Notes under the pieces: generated by a model
Seen by the model: the letters and a program-made list of their open reading frames with translations, nothing else
Database searches by the model: none
Told to the model about the DNA's origin: nothing
Assembly: GCA_963972195.1 (NCBI GenBank)
Contig: CAXATH010000007.1
Location: forward strand, 116,277-180,276
Length of the DNA: 64,000 bases
Reading direction: 5' to 3'
From: Litorimonas sp963972195
GTDB lineage: Bacteria > Pseudomonadota > Alphaproteobacteria > Caulobacterales > Maricaulaceae
In this document: one piece after another, positions 1 to 8,382 of the stretch
Numbering within the stretch: position 1 is the stretch's first letter
How the letters are laid out: each line of letters starts with the position of its first letter
Position numbers and translations under genes: made by a program

Positions 1-1158
1 GCGGCTGCCGGCACGCACGCCATTGGCAAATTTGCTCATATGGGCATAGGCCGTCTTATAACCATCCGTATGGCGGATACGAATATAGTTTCCGAAGCTG
101 CCATACCGGTTTGCACGTTCGACAGTCCCTGAGCCAGCAGCCATAATCGGTGTCCCGCGAGGCGCTGCAAAATCAGTCCCGCTATGCATCTTGGTGTAAC
201 CAAGGATAGGGTGTTTGCGCCGCCCAAAGCTTGAGGAGAGACGGGCTCCGTTGATCGGAGTTGTCCGCAATTTCCGTTTCGCGGTCTTGCCGTCTAAATC
301 ATAGAAATTTTCTAAGCCTTCAGAATCCTCGTAGAGCCAATAGCTGGATGTTTTGCCGCGTGGAGAGAAGCTTGTGTAAAGAAGGTCGCCAGCTTTGATG
401 ATCTCGCCTTTGCGGTCTCGCGCCACTTCAAAAAACATTTCAAACTCGTCGCCGGGTTGGATGTCCCGCTGGAAATCAACTGAATACTCGTAAATATTTG
501 CAAATTGAGCGACAACTTTATCAGGCGCTCCCAGACGCGTGGCGTCGAGGTATAGGGAATTATCAATTCTGGCTTTTACGCCTACAGTTTCATACTTGAA
601 TTCAGCAGAGACTTCCCGTGCGCTAAAGCTGTCATCTTGCCTGTCAACAAAGACTGTTTTTTCGACTGTCGGGCGAAAAATCAAATTTTGAAGCATGCCA
701 TCTTGAAAATACAGATTGAACTTTTGTCCGACACGCACCTTCCGGGGGGGATAAACTTCAGCAAAAGCTTCCGTCACGCGATAAGCTTCATTTCCAGAAA
801 GGCCGTTATCTTGAAGAAGAGGGCCTAAACTATCACCTGACTCAACGGTCAATGTCATCTGCTCGATTGGGGCCGACGCAAAATCATCGTCCAAAGCCAG
901 GTCATAACGTGTTAAATCGATATTTGATATTGGCAGCGACGTCGTCTCTGCGGCTTCAACTGTTTTCGTGTTGTTATCGGGCAGGATGAAGAAACCTGAA
1001 AAAGCCACTAACCCAGCCACTCCCAAAAACTTCATTTGGTTTTGTTTTGGAATGATAGTGTGAGAAAAATCCCGAAAGGCTGTCGCCCTGATTAACAATC
1101 CTGTCTTCAACGCACTCAATTTGCTTGGCGTTTTGGCTTGGTAATCAGACTCAGACAT
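1..1158 (-). CDS. M23 family murein endopeptidase, C-terminus cut by window edge
   Basis: Reading the minus strand from ATG at 1158 gives 386 codons open to base 1, so the 3' end lies outside the window. The protein has a cytoplasmic N-terminus, one membrane segment at about residues 42-60, an OapA/LysM-like region near residues 100-170 and an M23 (LytM) domain from about residue 310. The motif MHSGTDF (H325, D329) supplies two zinc ligands, and YAHMS (H373) is the general-base histidine. The final HxH ligand would lie beyond the edge. M23 enzymes of this architecture cut peptidoglycan cross-links in the periplasm during growth or division. It is divergent from the ydbH-like gene. Family call confident; exact substrate unknown. 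Confidence 0.9.
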   Translation of the reverse strand, partial: MSESDYQAKTPSKLSALKTGLLIRATAFRDFSHTIIPKQNQMKFLGVAGLVAFSGFFILPDNNTKTVEAAETTSLPISNIDLTRYDLALDDDFASAPIEQMTLTVESGDSLGPLLQDNGLSGNEAYRVTEAFAEVYPPRKVRVGQKFNLYFQDGMLQNLIFRPTVEKTVFVDRQDDSFSAREVSAEFKYETVGVKARIDNSLYLDATRLGAPDKVVAQFANIYEYSVDFQRDIQPGDEFEMFFEVARDRKGEIIKAGDLLYTSFSPRGKTSSYWLYEDSEGLENFYDLDGKTAKRKLRTTPINGARLSSSFGRRKHPILGYTKMHSGTDFAAPRGTPIMAAGSGTVERANRYGSFGNYIRIRHTDGYKTAYAHMSKFANGVRAGSR

Positions 1159-1260
1159 ACAAAAACCCTTCTCGGAATGAAAACCTTTTACCTATGAACA
1201 AAAGGATCGCCCCAATACTCCCCATTTATCCCTAATCTATAGTTAACTCAGTGCAGTCAA

Positions 1261-1276
1261 TTCGTAAACTTACGAA
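1261..1276. promoter_or_regulatory. Inverted repeat in the divergent M23/ydbH promoter region
   Basis: TTCGTAAACTTACGAA is a near-perfect inverted repeat (7-bp arms, 2-bp centre) in the 191-bp gap between the M23 gene and the ydbH-like gene. It is followed by a T-rich stretch. It could be an operator serving both genes; no regulator gene is adjacent. Function is inference. Confidence 0.35.
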
Positions 1277-1349
1277 GTTTTTATAGTCCTGTTACTTTGC
1301 ACAGCGTAAGGAGGAATAAACCAAACGAGCAAGGATTTAGCAAACAAGA

Positions 1350-4300
1350 ATGTCATTTCAGCCTGAAATTTCATCCAAGCCTACAAAGTCGGGGCCATCA
1401 GTGGGTAAAAAAAAGCCGGTCTGGAGGTGGGTGGGCGCTTTCTTGCTGGGTGTATTCATCATCGGAGTTCTTGTGACGGCATGGGTTTGGTCGAACCGCT
1501 ATTCGGTATTGGAGCAATATGCCATCACTTTTCTGGAAGAACGAGGCATCGAAGCTCAGCTCTCCATAAAAAGAGCGAACTTTGATACGCTGCAAGTTGA
1601 TAATGTCGAGCTCACCTATCGATCTGAAGGAAGACCATTTTTCACCGCGAAGCGCATTGAGGCTGACTATATTTTAAAGGAAGCGTTGCGAGGTAATATG
1701 AAACGCCTCCGTCTTGTGGAACCCACGGCCCGGATTACCTTGGACGAAAATTTCAAGATTACAGATGGATGGCTCCCGCCGGAAAGCGAAAGTTCCCCCG
1801 GCGGCCTCTCTATTCCAGAGAGTGGCTTCTTTATTGAAGACGCAACTTTCAATCTGGAAACGCCATATGGCTCACCGGAGATTGCTATGAGCGCCTCTAT
1901 CCGTAAAACAGACAAATTCGAAGCGACACTTGTCTTTGATGAAACGAATTTAAATTATAACGACTGGGCGCTCACCGGTAGCGCGCGGCTGGACCTTGAT
2001 GTGGAGGGCGACAATAAAGAGATAGACTCACTCATTCGATTGCAACACCTATCCCGCAACGATCTCAATCTTGACAAAGCCACACTCGAAGTGAAGGGGG
2101 CCTTGATTGCCAATACAACCTTGCCCATCGAACTTGAAACACTGGATGTAACGTTTAACGGCGATATAGAGGGTACGGCGAACCGATTGGAGACAGAGCC
2201 ATTTACATTGGATGAGAGCCAGTTTGTTTGGGAGGGTGAAATTACCCGCCAAACCGACCTCAACTCGCCAATAGGGCTGGCCGGCCAGATAGATATTTCA
2301 ACAAAGCAGTTTACATTTGCGGATGAAGCGCGCGCTAAAAATCTTGCGCAAATGCTTACCTTGTCAGAAGCGTTGTCCAGCACGCCGATCGCGCAACACT
2401 TTGCACCGTCTCTTACAAATACGGTGGAACAACTATTAATGCAGTCGTCAATCAAGGCGACGGCAGACATAAATTTTCAGAACGAGGCGGCGGTTATCAC
2501 ACTGATAAACCCATTGGACGCTGTGCACGAAAACACCGAGTTGATCGTGAGTGGTACCGATAGGCCAATTTATAATTGGAATCGGTTGACCGACGATCTG
2601 AAGCTTTCTTTTGACGCAGCTCTAAATCGACCTGTGCCGACGACACTGAACAATACTCGCATAGAGGCTGAAACCGTAAATGGCTGGCACCTATCGGATA
2701 TAACTGTGTTCTCAGGGAGAATGAATACAGCAAAGTCGTGGCAGGTTGTGTCTGATAATGAGCCTGCCCGGCTGGCACCATTCAAGGCAGCGATTGAATA
2801 TCAGGCCGAAACATCGCGCCGTCTGAACATAACCGGCGGGGTCGATTTTGATGGGAGAGTACCCGGTGGTTATGTGAAAGGTTTCAAGACGGCTGGCCGT
2901 GTAAACCTGCGCCTTCCCCCTAGCGGAGAGCAGGGACTGATGCTGTCTTATGTTCCGAATAAGCCAAAGGTGAATATTGGCTATTTGGAAACTGAAACCC
3001 ACTGGGACTTGCAAGACATCTCTCTGGATTTGGCAGATGGCAGTCATATTTTTTCGCTGACTGGGAACAAGGCCAAAATTGAGGCTGGCCTGAAAAATGT
3101 TCGGTTCAATGCTTTAAACAAAGTGGACGAGCGCGATTTTGACATGGAGCTTGAGACGGCTCAAGCGAAAGGCGCTCTGAACACACAGTCGGGCTATCAG
3201 GACTGGACTATCTTATTTGATAATGCCGGTATGCAATCTGACAACTTTCCGGTGCAAGGCACGTCTGCCCAAGTGCCGAGCGGCACGTTTTCTGTGCAGC
3301 GCACTGACGACACAATCGCCTTTGATTTCAAATCAAATAAGGTGGATGTTTCCCTGCCGCAAGGCCGCGTGGACGGTATAGAGGTTCATGCACACGGAAC
3401 ACCGGCAGAGTATAAAGCGGAACATACGGGAGGCATTTTCAAATCTGAGAACTTGGAAATTCCGAACTGGCCAGTCTCCGGTACGGTTCGTTTTGCAGGA
3501 GGGGAATTCATCGGCGAAGCGGTGGCTCGTATTCCCAAAGCAAATAACACGCCTCTTAATATAGAGTATAATTTTAAGGACGGAGCTGGATCTGCCCACG
3601 CGGTACTGGAAGGATTGACATTTAAAACCGGAGGCTTGCAGCCACAAACTTTGGCATCGGCGCTTGCAGGTAAGGTGGCCGCTGTAGAAGGCACAATTTC
3701 TGCCGATATGGGGGTGAAATTTGCGAACGGTGAAATTCAAGAGTCCGGCGGCGTACTCAGTATTATGGATATGAACTTTGGTACCGCGCCGGGCCCCGTA
3801 GAGGGACTTAACACCCAGATTGAGTTTTCTTCTTTGATACCTTTTCAGACCGCGGGTCGCCAAACCATGACAGTGGAGAATTTTGATCCGGGAATACCGC
3901 TGGAAGACGGAACGATCGAATACGAGCTCGTGCCCGAAGGCGTTAAGATTTATAGTGCCCAGTGGCCTTTGAACGTCGGCGCGTTCGAACTGGACCCATT
4001 CACATGGCGTTACGGCGCAGATGAAAACCGGGTTGTCATGCGGTTGAATGACATTTCAATTGATGAACTTCTTCAATCTGTCGGAAATGAAAAATTAGAA
4101 GCTACAGGAACGGTAAGAGGTGTTTTCCCGATTGTCGTAAGAGGTTTGAACGTTTTGGTCGATGACGGATATTTGGAAGCGAAGGATGGGGGTATTATTC
4201 GCTTCAAATCAGAGCAATCGCAAGAAACATCAGATCGATTTCAAGGAGACAATATTATCGACACTTGGTCGTCGGGGGATGAGGGCGTTTACAACGATTT

Positions 4301-4544
4301 AGCCCGCGAAGCGCTGAGAGAGTTCAATTATCGGGAGCTGACGGCTTCGATAGATGGGCCGTTGGACGGAGATGTGGAGCTTGGCGTTGTGTTCAACGGA
4401 GCCAATAAAAAGGTTCTCAATGGCCAACCCTTTGAATTCGACATCAATGTTCAAGGAGAGCTCTTCAACATTCTGCGGAGTTTCAATTCTAACTCTCAAA
4501 TCAAATCAGAGTTGTTGAAAAAAGAAGCTGACAGGCAGCAATAG
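1350..4544 (+). CDS. YdbH-like large envelope protein (AsmA/TamB-like bridge)
   Basis: A 1064-residue protein with a basic N-terminus, one membrane anchor at about residues 27-47 and a long beta-rich periplasmic region. The last 130 residues (REALREFNYRELTASIDGPLDG and the following ending) match the conserved C-terminus of the YdbH family. In E. coli YdbH is one of three AsmA-like proteins that move phospholipid between inner and outer membranes, with YnbE as outer-membrane partner. No ynbE or ydbL homologue follows here: the next gene is convergent 11 bp away. ATG 1350 is forced by an in-frame stop at 1338. The nearest Shine-Dalgarno (AAGGA, 1331-1335) is about 14 bases upstream. Family call good, function by homology. 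Confidence 0.8.
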   Translation: MSFQPEISSKPTKSGPSVGKKKPVWRWVGAFLLGVFIIGVLVTAWVWSNRYSVLEQYAITFLEERGIEAQLSIKRANFDTLQVDNVELTYRSEGRPFFTAKRIEADYILKEALRGNMKRLRLVEPTARITLDENFKITDGWLPPESESSPGGLSIPESGFFIEDATFNLETPYGSPEIAMSASIRKTDKFEATLVFDETNLNYNDWALTGSARLDLDVEGDNKEIDSLIRLQHLSRNDLNLDKATLEVKGALIANTTLPIELETLDVTFNGDIEGTANRLETEPFTLDESQFVWEGEITRQTDLNSPIGLAGQIDISTKQFTFADEARAKNLAQMLTLSEALSSTPIAQHFAPSLTNTVEQLLMQSSIKATADINFQNEAAVITLINPLDAVHENTELIVSGTDRPIYNWNRLTDDLKLSFDAALNRPVPTTLNNTRIEAETVNGWHLSDITVFSGRMNTAKSWQVVSDNEPARLAPFKAAIEYQAETSRRLNITGGVDFDGRVPGGYVKGFKTAGRVNLRLPPSGEQGLMLSYVPNKPKVNIGYLETETHWDLQDISLDLADGSHIFSLTGNKAKIEAGLKNVRFNALNKVDERDFDMELETAQAKGALNTQSGYQDWTILFDNAGMQSDNFPVQGTSAQVPSGTFSVQRTDDTIAFDFKSNKVDVSLPQGRVDGIEVHAHGTPAEYKAEHTGGIFKSENLEIPNWPVSGTVRFAGGEFIGEAVARIPKANNTPLNIEYNFKDGAGSAHAVLEGLTFKTGGLQPQTLASALAGKVAAVEGTISADMGVKFANGEIQESGGVLSIMDMNFGTAPGPVEGLNTQIEFSSLIPFQTAGRQTMTVENFDPGIPLEDGTIEYELVPEGVKIYSAQWPLNVGAFELDPFTWRYGADENRVVMRLNDISIDELLQSVGNEKLEATGTVRGVFPIVVRGLNVLVDDGYLEAKDGGIIRFKSEQSQETSDRFQGDNIIDTWSSGDEGVYNDLAREALREFNYRELTASIDGPLDGDVELGVVFNGANKKVLNGQPFEFDINVQGELFNILRSFNSNSQIKSELLKKEADRQQ

Positions 4545-4555
4545 GAAAGTTCTTA

Positions 4556-5251
4556 TTATCCCGGTCCGCTGGTATTGGCTGTCGAATGTTTGACAACGTC
4601 ATCCGCGACGTAAGGATTATCAGCTCTTTCCGCTCCGAATGTCCCCATAGGACCATGACCCGGCACGAAGCGCATGTCAGAACCCAAAGGCCAAAGCTTG
4701 GTCGTAATACTTTCGATAAGCTGCGCGTGATTGCCTTTTGGAAAGTCCGTCCGGCCAATTGACCCCCGAAAGAGTACGTCTCCTACAAAAGCAATTTTCA
4801 TATCTTGATTGTAAATGACAACATGTCCTGGCGTATGCCCAGGCGTATGCGCCACTTTAAAAGTCACGCCGCTCAGTTCCAACTCGTCTCCGTCATTTAG
4901 GTAACGATCAGGGACGACATTTCGTCCCATTCCGGCGTGGCCATAGCGTGCCCAATGCTGTTCAATGTCATCCATCCAGAATTGGTCGTCTTTATGAGGG
5001 CCAATTACGTCAATACCAAAATCTTCGCGAAGTGTTTGCGCCCCACCAGCATGATCCAGATGTCCATGAGTGAGCCAAATTTCTTTGAGTTTAATGCCAA
5101 TTTCTTCCATCGCGGTTTTGAGCTTTTCAGGCTCGCCGCCCGGATCAATCAAGACGCCTTCTTTGGTCTCTACATCGTAAAGCAGAGAGCAGTTCTGGGC
5201 GAAAGGAGTTACTGGAAGCAATTTTAAATCTAGACGGGCCATAGGCTTCAT
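4556..5251 (-). CDS. MBL-fold hydrolase, glyoxalase II-like (YcbL type)
   Basis: A 231-residue metallo-beta-lactamase-fold protein with the THGHLDHAGG zinc signature near residue 60 and further ligand histidines in HTPGHTPGH and FVPGHGP. Length and opening (LKLLPVTPFAQNCSLLYD) match YcbL-like hydroxyacylglutathione hydrolases that hydrolyse thioesters in the cytosol. Met4 (5242) is an equally good start, and neither has a clear ribosome-binding site. It is convergent with the ydbH-like gene and is the last gene of the minus-strand run. The substrate cannot be told from sequence. Confidence 0.85.
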   Translation of the reverse strand: MKPMARLDLKLLPVTPFAQNCSLLYDVETKEGVLIDPGGEPEKLKTAMEEIGIKLKEIWLTHGHLDHAGGAQTLREDFGIDVIGPHKDDQFWMDDIEQHWARYGHAGMGRNVVPDRYLNDGDELELSGVTFKVAHTPGHTPGHVVIYNQDMKIAFVGDVLFRGSIGRTDFPKGNHAQLIESITTKLWPLGSDMRFVPGHGPMGTFGAERADNPYVADDVVKHSTANTSGPG

Positions 5252-5354
5252 GTGTGCGTTCGGCCCATCTAGGTCAAGACTTGGTTCAGCTTAGGTTCAG
5301 GGGAAGGTCTTTAAAAAGGTATCAGGATCAGTGATCCTCTCTCTCAAAAACTTT

Positions 5355-5386
5355 GACCCGCTTGATATTTCAAGCGGGTCTTTTTT
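5355..5386 (+). terminator. Strong rho-independent terminator on the plus strand
   Basis: Perfect 10-bp stem (GACCCGCTTG / CAAGCGGGTC) with a 6-base loop, followed directly by TTTTTT. It lies in the gap between two minus-strand genes (MBL and peroxiredoxin), so in this orientation it ends no annotated gene. A small AGGATC-AGT-GATCCT hairpin precedes it at 5324-5338. On the minus strand the stem is followed only by a weak AAAGTTTTT tract. Confidence 0.75.
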
Positions 5387-5469
5387 AGGTCTAAATTTTA
5401 CAGGCTTGTCATGTATTAGACACAAAGCTGTTAAGTGAAGGGCATTATAGATTTACATCCCTTCGAACT

Positions 5470-5500
5470 GGCGGTGCATTGTGCACCGCCTATTTTTTTA
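5470..5500 (+). terminator. Second plus-strand rho-independent terminator
   Basis: Perfect 9-bp stem (GGCGGTGCA / TGCACCGCC) with a TTG loop, followed by TATTTTTTT. It is oriented on the plus strand although the adjacent gene (peroxiredoxin) is minus, and its T-run overlaps that gene's stop codon. A GAAGGG...CCCTTC hairpin precedes it at 5437-5464. Read on the minus strand there is no T-run, so it should not terminate the peroxiredoxin transcript. Confidence 0.7.
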
Positions 5501-6043
5501 AGCGGCTTTTTTACGTTCTTCGCCGTTCTTCAGCCAATCCATCATAGTGTCGGCATCAGAAACTTCATATGGATCTGTTGGGCAATCGTCGCCAAAACTG
5601 TCTTCTGCGAACATTTTTTTGATTTCGCCGTCTTCGACATACATGGAATAGCGCCAGCTGCGCATGCCAAAGCCGAGATTGTCCTTTTTGACCAACATAC
5701 CCATTTTACGGGTAAAGTCGCCGGAGCCATCAGGCATTAGAAAGATGTTTTTGTTTCCCTGATCCTGACCCCATTTGTACATAACAAAGGCATCATTGAC
5801 GGACAGACAGACAACTTCATCCACGCCTTGGGCTTTAAATTCTTCGTATAGCTCATCATAACGGGGGAGGTGTGATGTCGAGCAAGTTGGTGTGAACGCG
5901 CCGGGAAGGGCGAATAGCACAACGTTCTTACCGGCGAAAAAATCAGCGGTTTCGATTTCTTTCCACTCGAACGGGTTAGGGCCTTCGAGAGCGTCGTTTC
6001 TGACGCGGGTTTTAAGGGTGACATTAGGGATACGGTTACGCAT
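5498..6043 (-). CDS. Peroxiredoxin, Prx5-like (thiol peroxidase)
   Basis: A 181-residue peroxiredoxin with the peroxidatic-cysteine motif PGAFTPTCS at about residues 45-53, characteristic of the Prx5/AhpE-like group. A further cysteine is in DDCPTDPYE near the C-terminus. It reduces hydrogen peroxide and organic hydroperoxides in the cytosol using a thiol donor. ATG 6043 is preferred over the upstream in-frame ATG at 6076 because AGAGGA lies five bases ahead of it and the protein then starts like the family. It is followed by the two oppositely oriented terminators described above. Confidence 0.9.
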   Translation of the reverse strand: MRNRIPNVTLKTRVRNDALEGPNPFEWKEIETADFFAGKNVVLFALPGAFTPTCSTSHLPRYDELYEEFKAQGVDEVVCLSVNDAFVMYKWGQDQGNKNIFLMPDGSGDFTRKMGMLVKKDNLGFGMRSWRYSMYVEDGEIKKMFAEDSFGDDCPTDPYEVSDADTMMDWLKNGEERKKAA

Positions 6044-6221
6044 GTGGTTCCTCTTTCTTTGAATTTCACACGTCATATAAGCGCCTAAAAATCTCCTTCA
6101 AGGGCCATATTTAGATTCATGTGTAAAGCCGTCCCGCAAGCCATTTTTGTGTCGAAAAACTCCTTGTTTTGCCCAAAAGAATATCAAGGGCGGATAAGTC
6201 GTTTGGAATAAGTTCAGGAGG

Positions 6222-7703
6222 CTATTCTTCCAGCATTTTCTGGACGGCTGAAACAAAGTTGTCCCGGCTAACGGTTTCCTGAGCGGGCCTAGTCGATTTC
6301 CACTCTTCATTCGACTCAATAGCTTTGGCGGCCTTCGCCCCCTCATAAAGATCTTTTAGCGTCACTTCGCCTTTTGCCATCTCATCACTACCGACGAGAA
6401 CAGCAATTTGAGAATTCCGGCGATCCGCATATTTCATCTGCTTGGTGACGTTTCCCGACCCAACAAAGACTTCGGCGCGAATATCGGAGGCGCGGAGCTC
6501 AGCGGCCATTTTAAAATATTCGCCCATTAGAGATTTATCAAATGCGCAGATAATAACTGGTGGTTTCACACTGTGTTCCAATGCGTCCATGCGCTCGAGT
6601 GCAGAGAGGAAGCGTGAGACGCCAAAACTGAAACCTGTTGCAGGGACTTGTTGTCCCCGGAAGCGAGACACCAGACCATCATAGCGCCCACCGCCGCCAA
6701 TAGAGCCAATACGGACAGGCCGGCCTTTGCGGTCACGTATGTTTGCAAGGAGTTCAGCCTCGAAAACCGGGCCGGTATAGTAGCCGAGTCCGCGTACGAT
6801 AGAGGTATCAAAACTCACTCGGTCCGGACCAAAGCCAGTAGAGGTAAGAATTTTATCAATGGAGGCAAGCTCTGCGCACCCCTCCAGCCCACGCTTGGAT
6901 TGACCGACAAGGGCCTCAAGTGTGGCAATGGTTTTTCCGCGATCTTCGTCTGATGCCGTGGTAAAACCTAAAACGGCTTTTATTCCGGCGGGATTGAGTT
7001 TCGCGCCTTCTGTATAGTCGCCGCTTTCATCTTCGCGTCCTTCGCCAAGCAGACTTTCGACGCCCTCTTCGCCGAGGCGATCTAGCTTATCGATAGCGCG
7101 CAAAACTTGAAGTCGTTGAATGGCGCCCTCTTCGGTGTTGGGTACGCCTGAGCTCTCCAAAATGCCGTCTAGAAGTTTCCGGTTGTTGACCCTGACAGCA
7201 TATTGGCCGTCTTTAAGGCCCGCAGCCCGCATGACTTCTGCGGCAAGCATAATCATTTCCGTATCTGCGGCCGGACCTGCGGCCCCAACTGAATCGGCGT
7301 CGCATTGTACAAACTCTCTAAACCGCCCAGGGCCGGGTTTTTCATTACGAAAAACACTTCCCGCTTGATACCGACGATATGGTTTGGCGAGGCTATCGTA
7401 ATTCTCGGCGACAAAACGGGCGAGAGGCGCAGTCAAATCGTACCGGAGTGAGAGCCACTGCTCGTCATCATCCTGAAGTGCAAAGACACCTGTATTAGGC
7501 CGGTCGTCATCAGGTAGAAACTTTCCAAGGACATCAGCAAATTCAAAAGCGGGCGTTTGAAGGGGTTCAAAACCGTTCATATCATAAACGGAAAAGGCCG
7601 CATCAATGAGTTTCCGCTCAGCGCGCAATAGCTCCGCCGGCTTATCTTCAAATCCACGGGGACGACGGGCCTTGGGCCGGAATTGTTTTTGCTTTTTGCT
7701 CAT
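6222..7703 (-). CDS. hisS: Histidyl-tRNA synthetase
   Basis: A 493-residue class II aminoacyl-tRNA synthetase. RYDLTAPLARFVA, the motif-2 region (YQAGSVFRNEKPGPGRFREFVQCD) and the histidine-binding motif SIVRGLGYYTG are intact, and a C-terminal anticodon-binding domain (CAFDKSLMGEYF onwards) completes it. It charges tRNA-His in the cytosol. It is the distal gene of a minus-strand cluster ppk2-pgi-PPIase-hisS, starting 39 bp after the isomerase stop. Confidence 0.95.
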   Translation of the reverse strand: MSKKQKQFRPKARRPRGFEDKPAELLRAERKLIDAAFSVYDMNGFEPLQTPAFEFADVLGKFLPDDDRPNTGVFALQDDDEQWLSLRYDLTAPLARFVAENYDSLAKPYRRYQAGSVFRNEKPGPGRFREFVQCDADSVGAAGPAADTEMIMLAAEVMRAAGLKDGQYAVRVNNRKLLDGILESSGVPNTEEGAIQRLQVLRAIDKLDRLGEEGVESLLGEGREDESGDYTEGAKLNPAGIKAVLGFTTASDEDRGKTIATLEALVGQSKRGLEGCAELASIDKILTSTGFGPDRVSFDTSIVRGLGYYTGPVFEAELLANIRDRKGRPVRIGSIGGGGRYDGLVSRFRGQQVPATGFSFGVSRFLSALERMDALEHSVKPPVIICAFDKSLMGEYFKMAAELRASDIRAEVFVGSGNVTKQMKYADRRNSQIAVLVGSDEMAKGEVTLKDLYEGAKAAKAIESNEEWKSTRPAQETVSRDNFVSAVQKMLEE

Positions 7704-7742
7704 AGGTCGGGCTTTAGCGGGGTGGGAGGGCGGCGTGAACCC

Positions 7743-8348
7743 TTATTTGCGGTAGGCCAGCGTGATTTTTATCGGAACAGTCAAAATTTGACCTGTCGTC
7801 ACATTATCACCGGACAAACCTTTTGCATCCATCGCTTGAATTTTGCGTGCGACATCCATCCCTGAAATAACTTTTCCAAATGTTGCATAACCTTGGCCGT
7901 CAGGATTTCGTTCGCCGCCATAATCGAGAAAAGAGTTGTCCCCGATATTAATAAAGAAATAGGCGGCGCTGCCTGTGCCGGGCTCAGAGCGGGCAATAGA
8001 CACCACGCCTTCGGTATTCGACAGTCCCGTTTCCGATGTGAGTTCATGTTCAATCAGGGGAGGGATAGGTTCGCTATCAAGACGTCCGCCCTGTATCAAG
8101 CTCATACCCATATTCAGCGGATCATTATCGGCTCGGACGACCCGGTAAAACCCTTCGCCGTTATAATACCCATTTTCGACATAGCGCATGAAATCAGCGC
8201 CAGATATCGGCGCTTGGTCGATATAGACCTCAATTTCGATGATTCCCAGAGTCGTTTCGAGAACAGCAATCGGACGTTTCACTGGATCCGAACACGCTGA
8301 CAATCCGAGTGTGAGTACCACAAAGACAATAGAAATCAGGCGGATCAT
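7743..8348 (-). CDS. Cyclophilin-type peptidyl-prolyl isomerase lipoprotein
   Basis: About 201 residues. The N-terminus is a lipoprotein signal ending in LSAC, so the mature protein should be lipidated and face the periplasm. The rest is a cyclophilin domain (LGIIEIEVYIDQAP, GEGFYRVVR, IQGG, GSAAYFFINI, FGKVISGMDV) that catalyses proline cis-trans isomerisation during folding. ATG 8348 is chosen because it opens directly on the signal sequence; the in-frame ATG at 8420 would overlap pgi and bury the lipobox. The gene follows pgi by 34 bp and precedes hisS. Confidence 0.88.
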   Translation of the reverse strand: MIRLISIVFVVLTLGLSACSDPVKRPIAVLETTLGIIEIEVYIDQAPISGADFMRYVENGYYNGEGFYRVVRADNDPLNMGMSLIQGGRLDSEPIPPLIEHELTSETGLSNTEGVVSIARSEPGTGSAAYFFINIGDNSFLDYGGERNPDGQGYATFGKVISGMDVARKIQAMDAKGLSGDNVTTGQILTVPIKITLAYRK

Positions 8349-8382
8349 AATTGTAAGCCTTAGGATATGTACGATACGAACA

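Noticed and set aside
5435..5740. A 101-codon plus-strand frame across the peroxiredoxin 3' end
   Set aside because: Crosses a strong terminator and lies mostly antisense to a conserved gene; no start signal.
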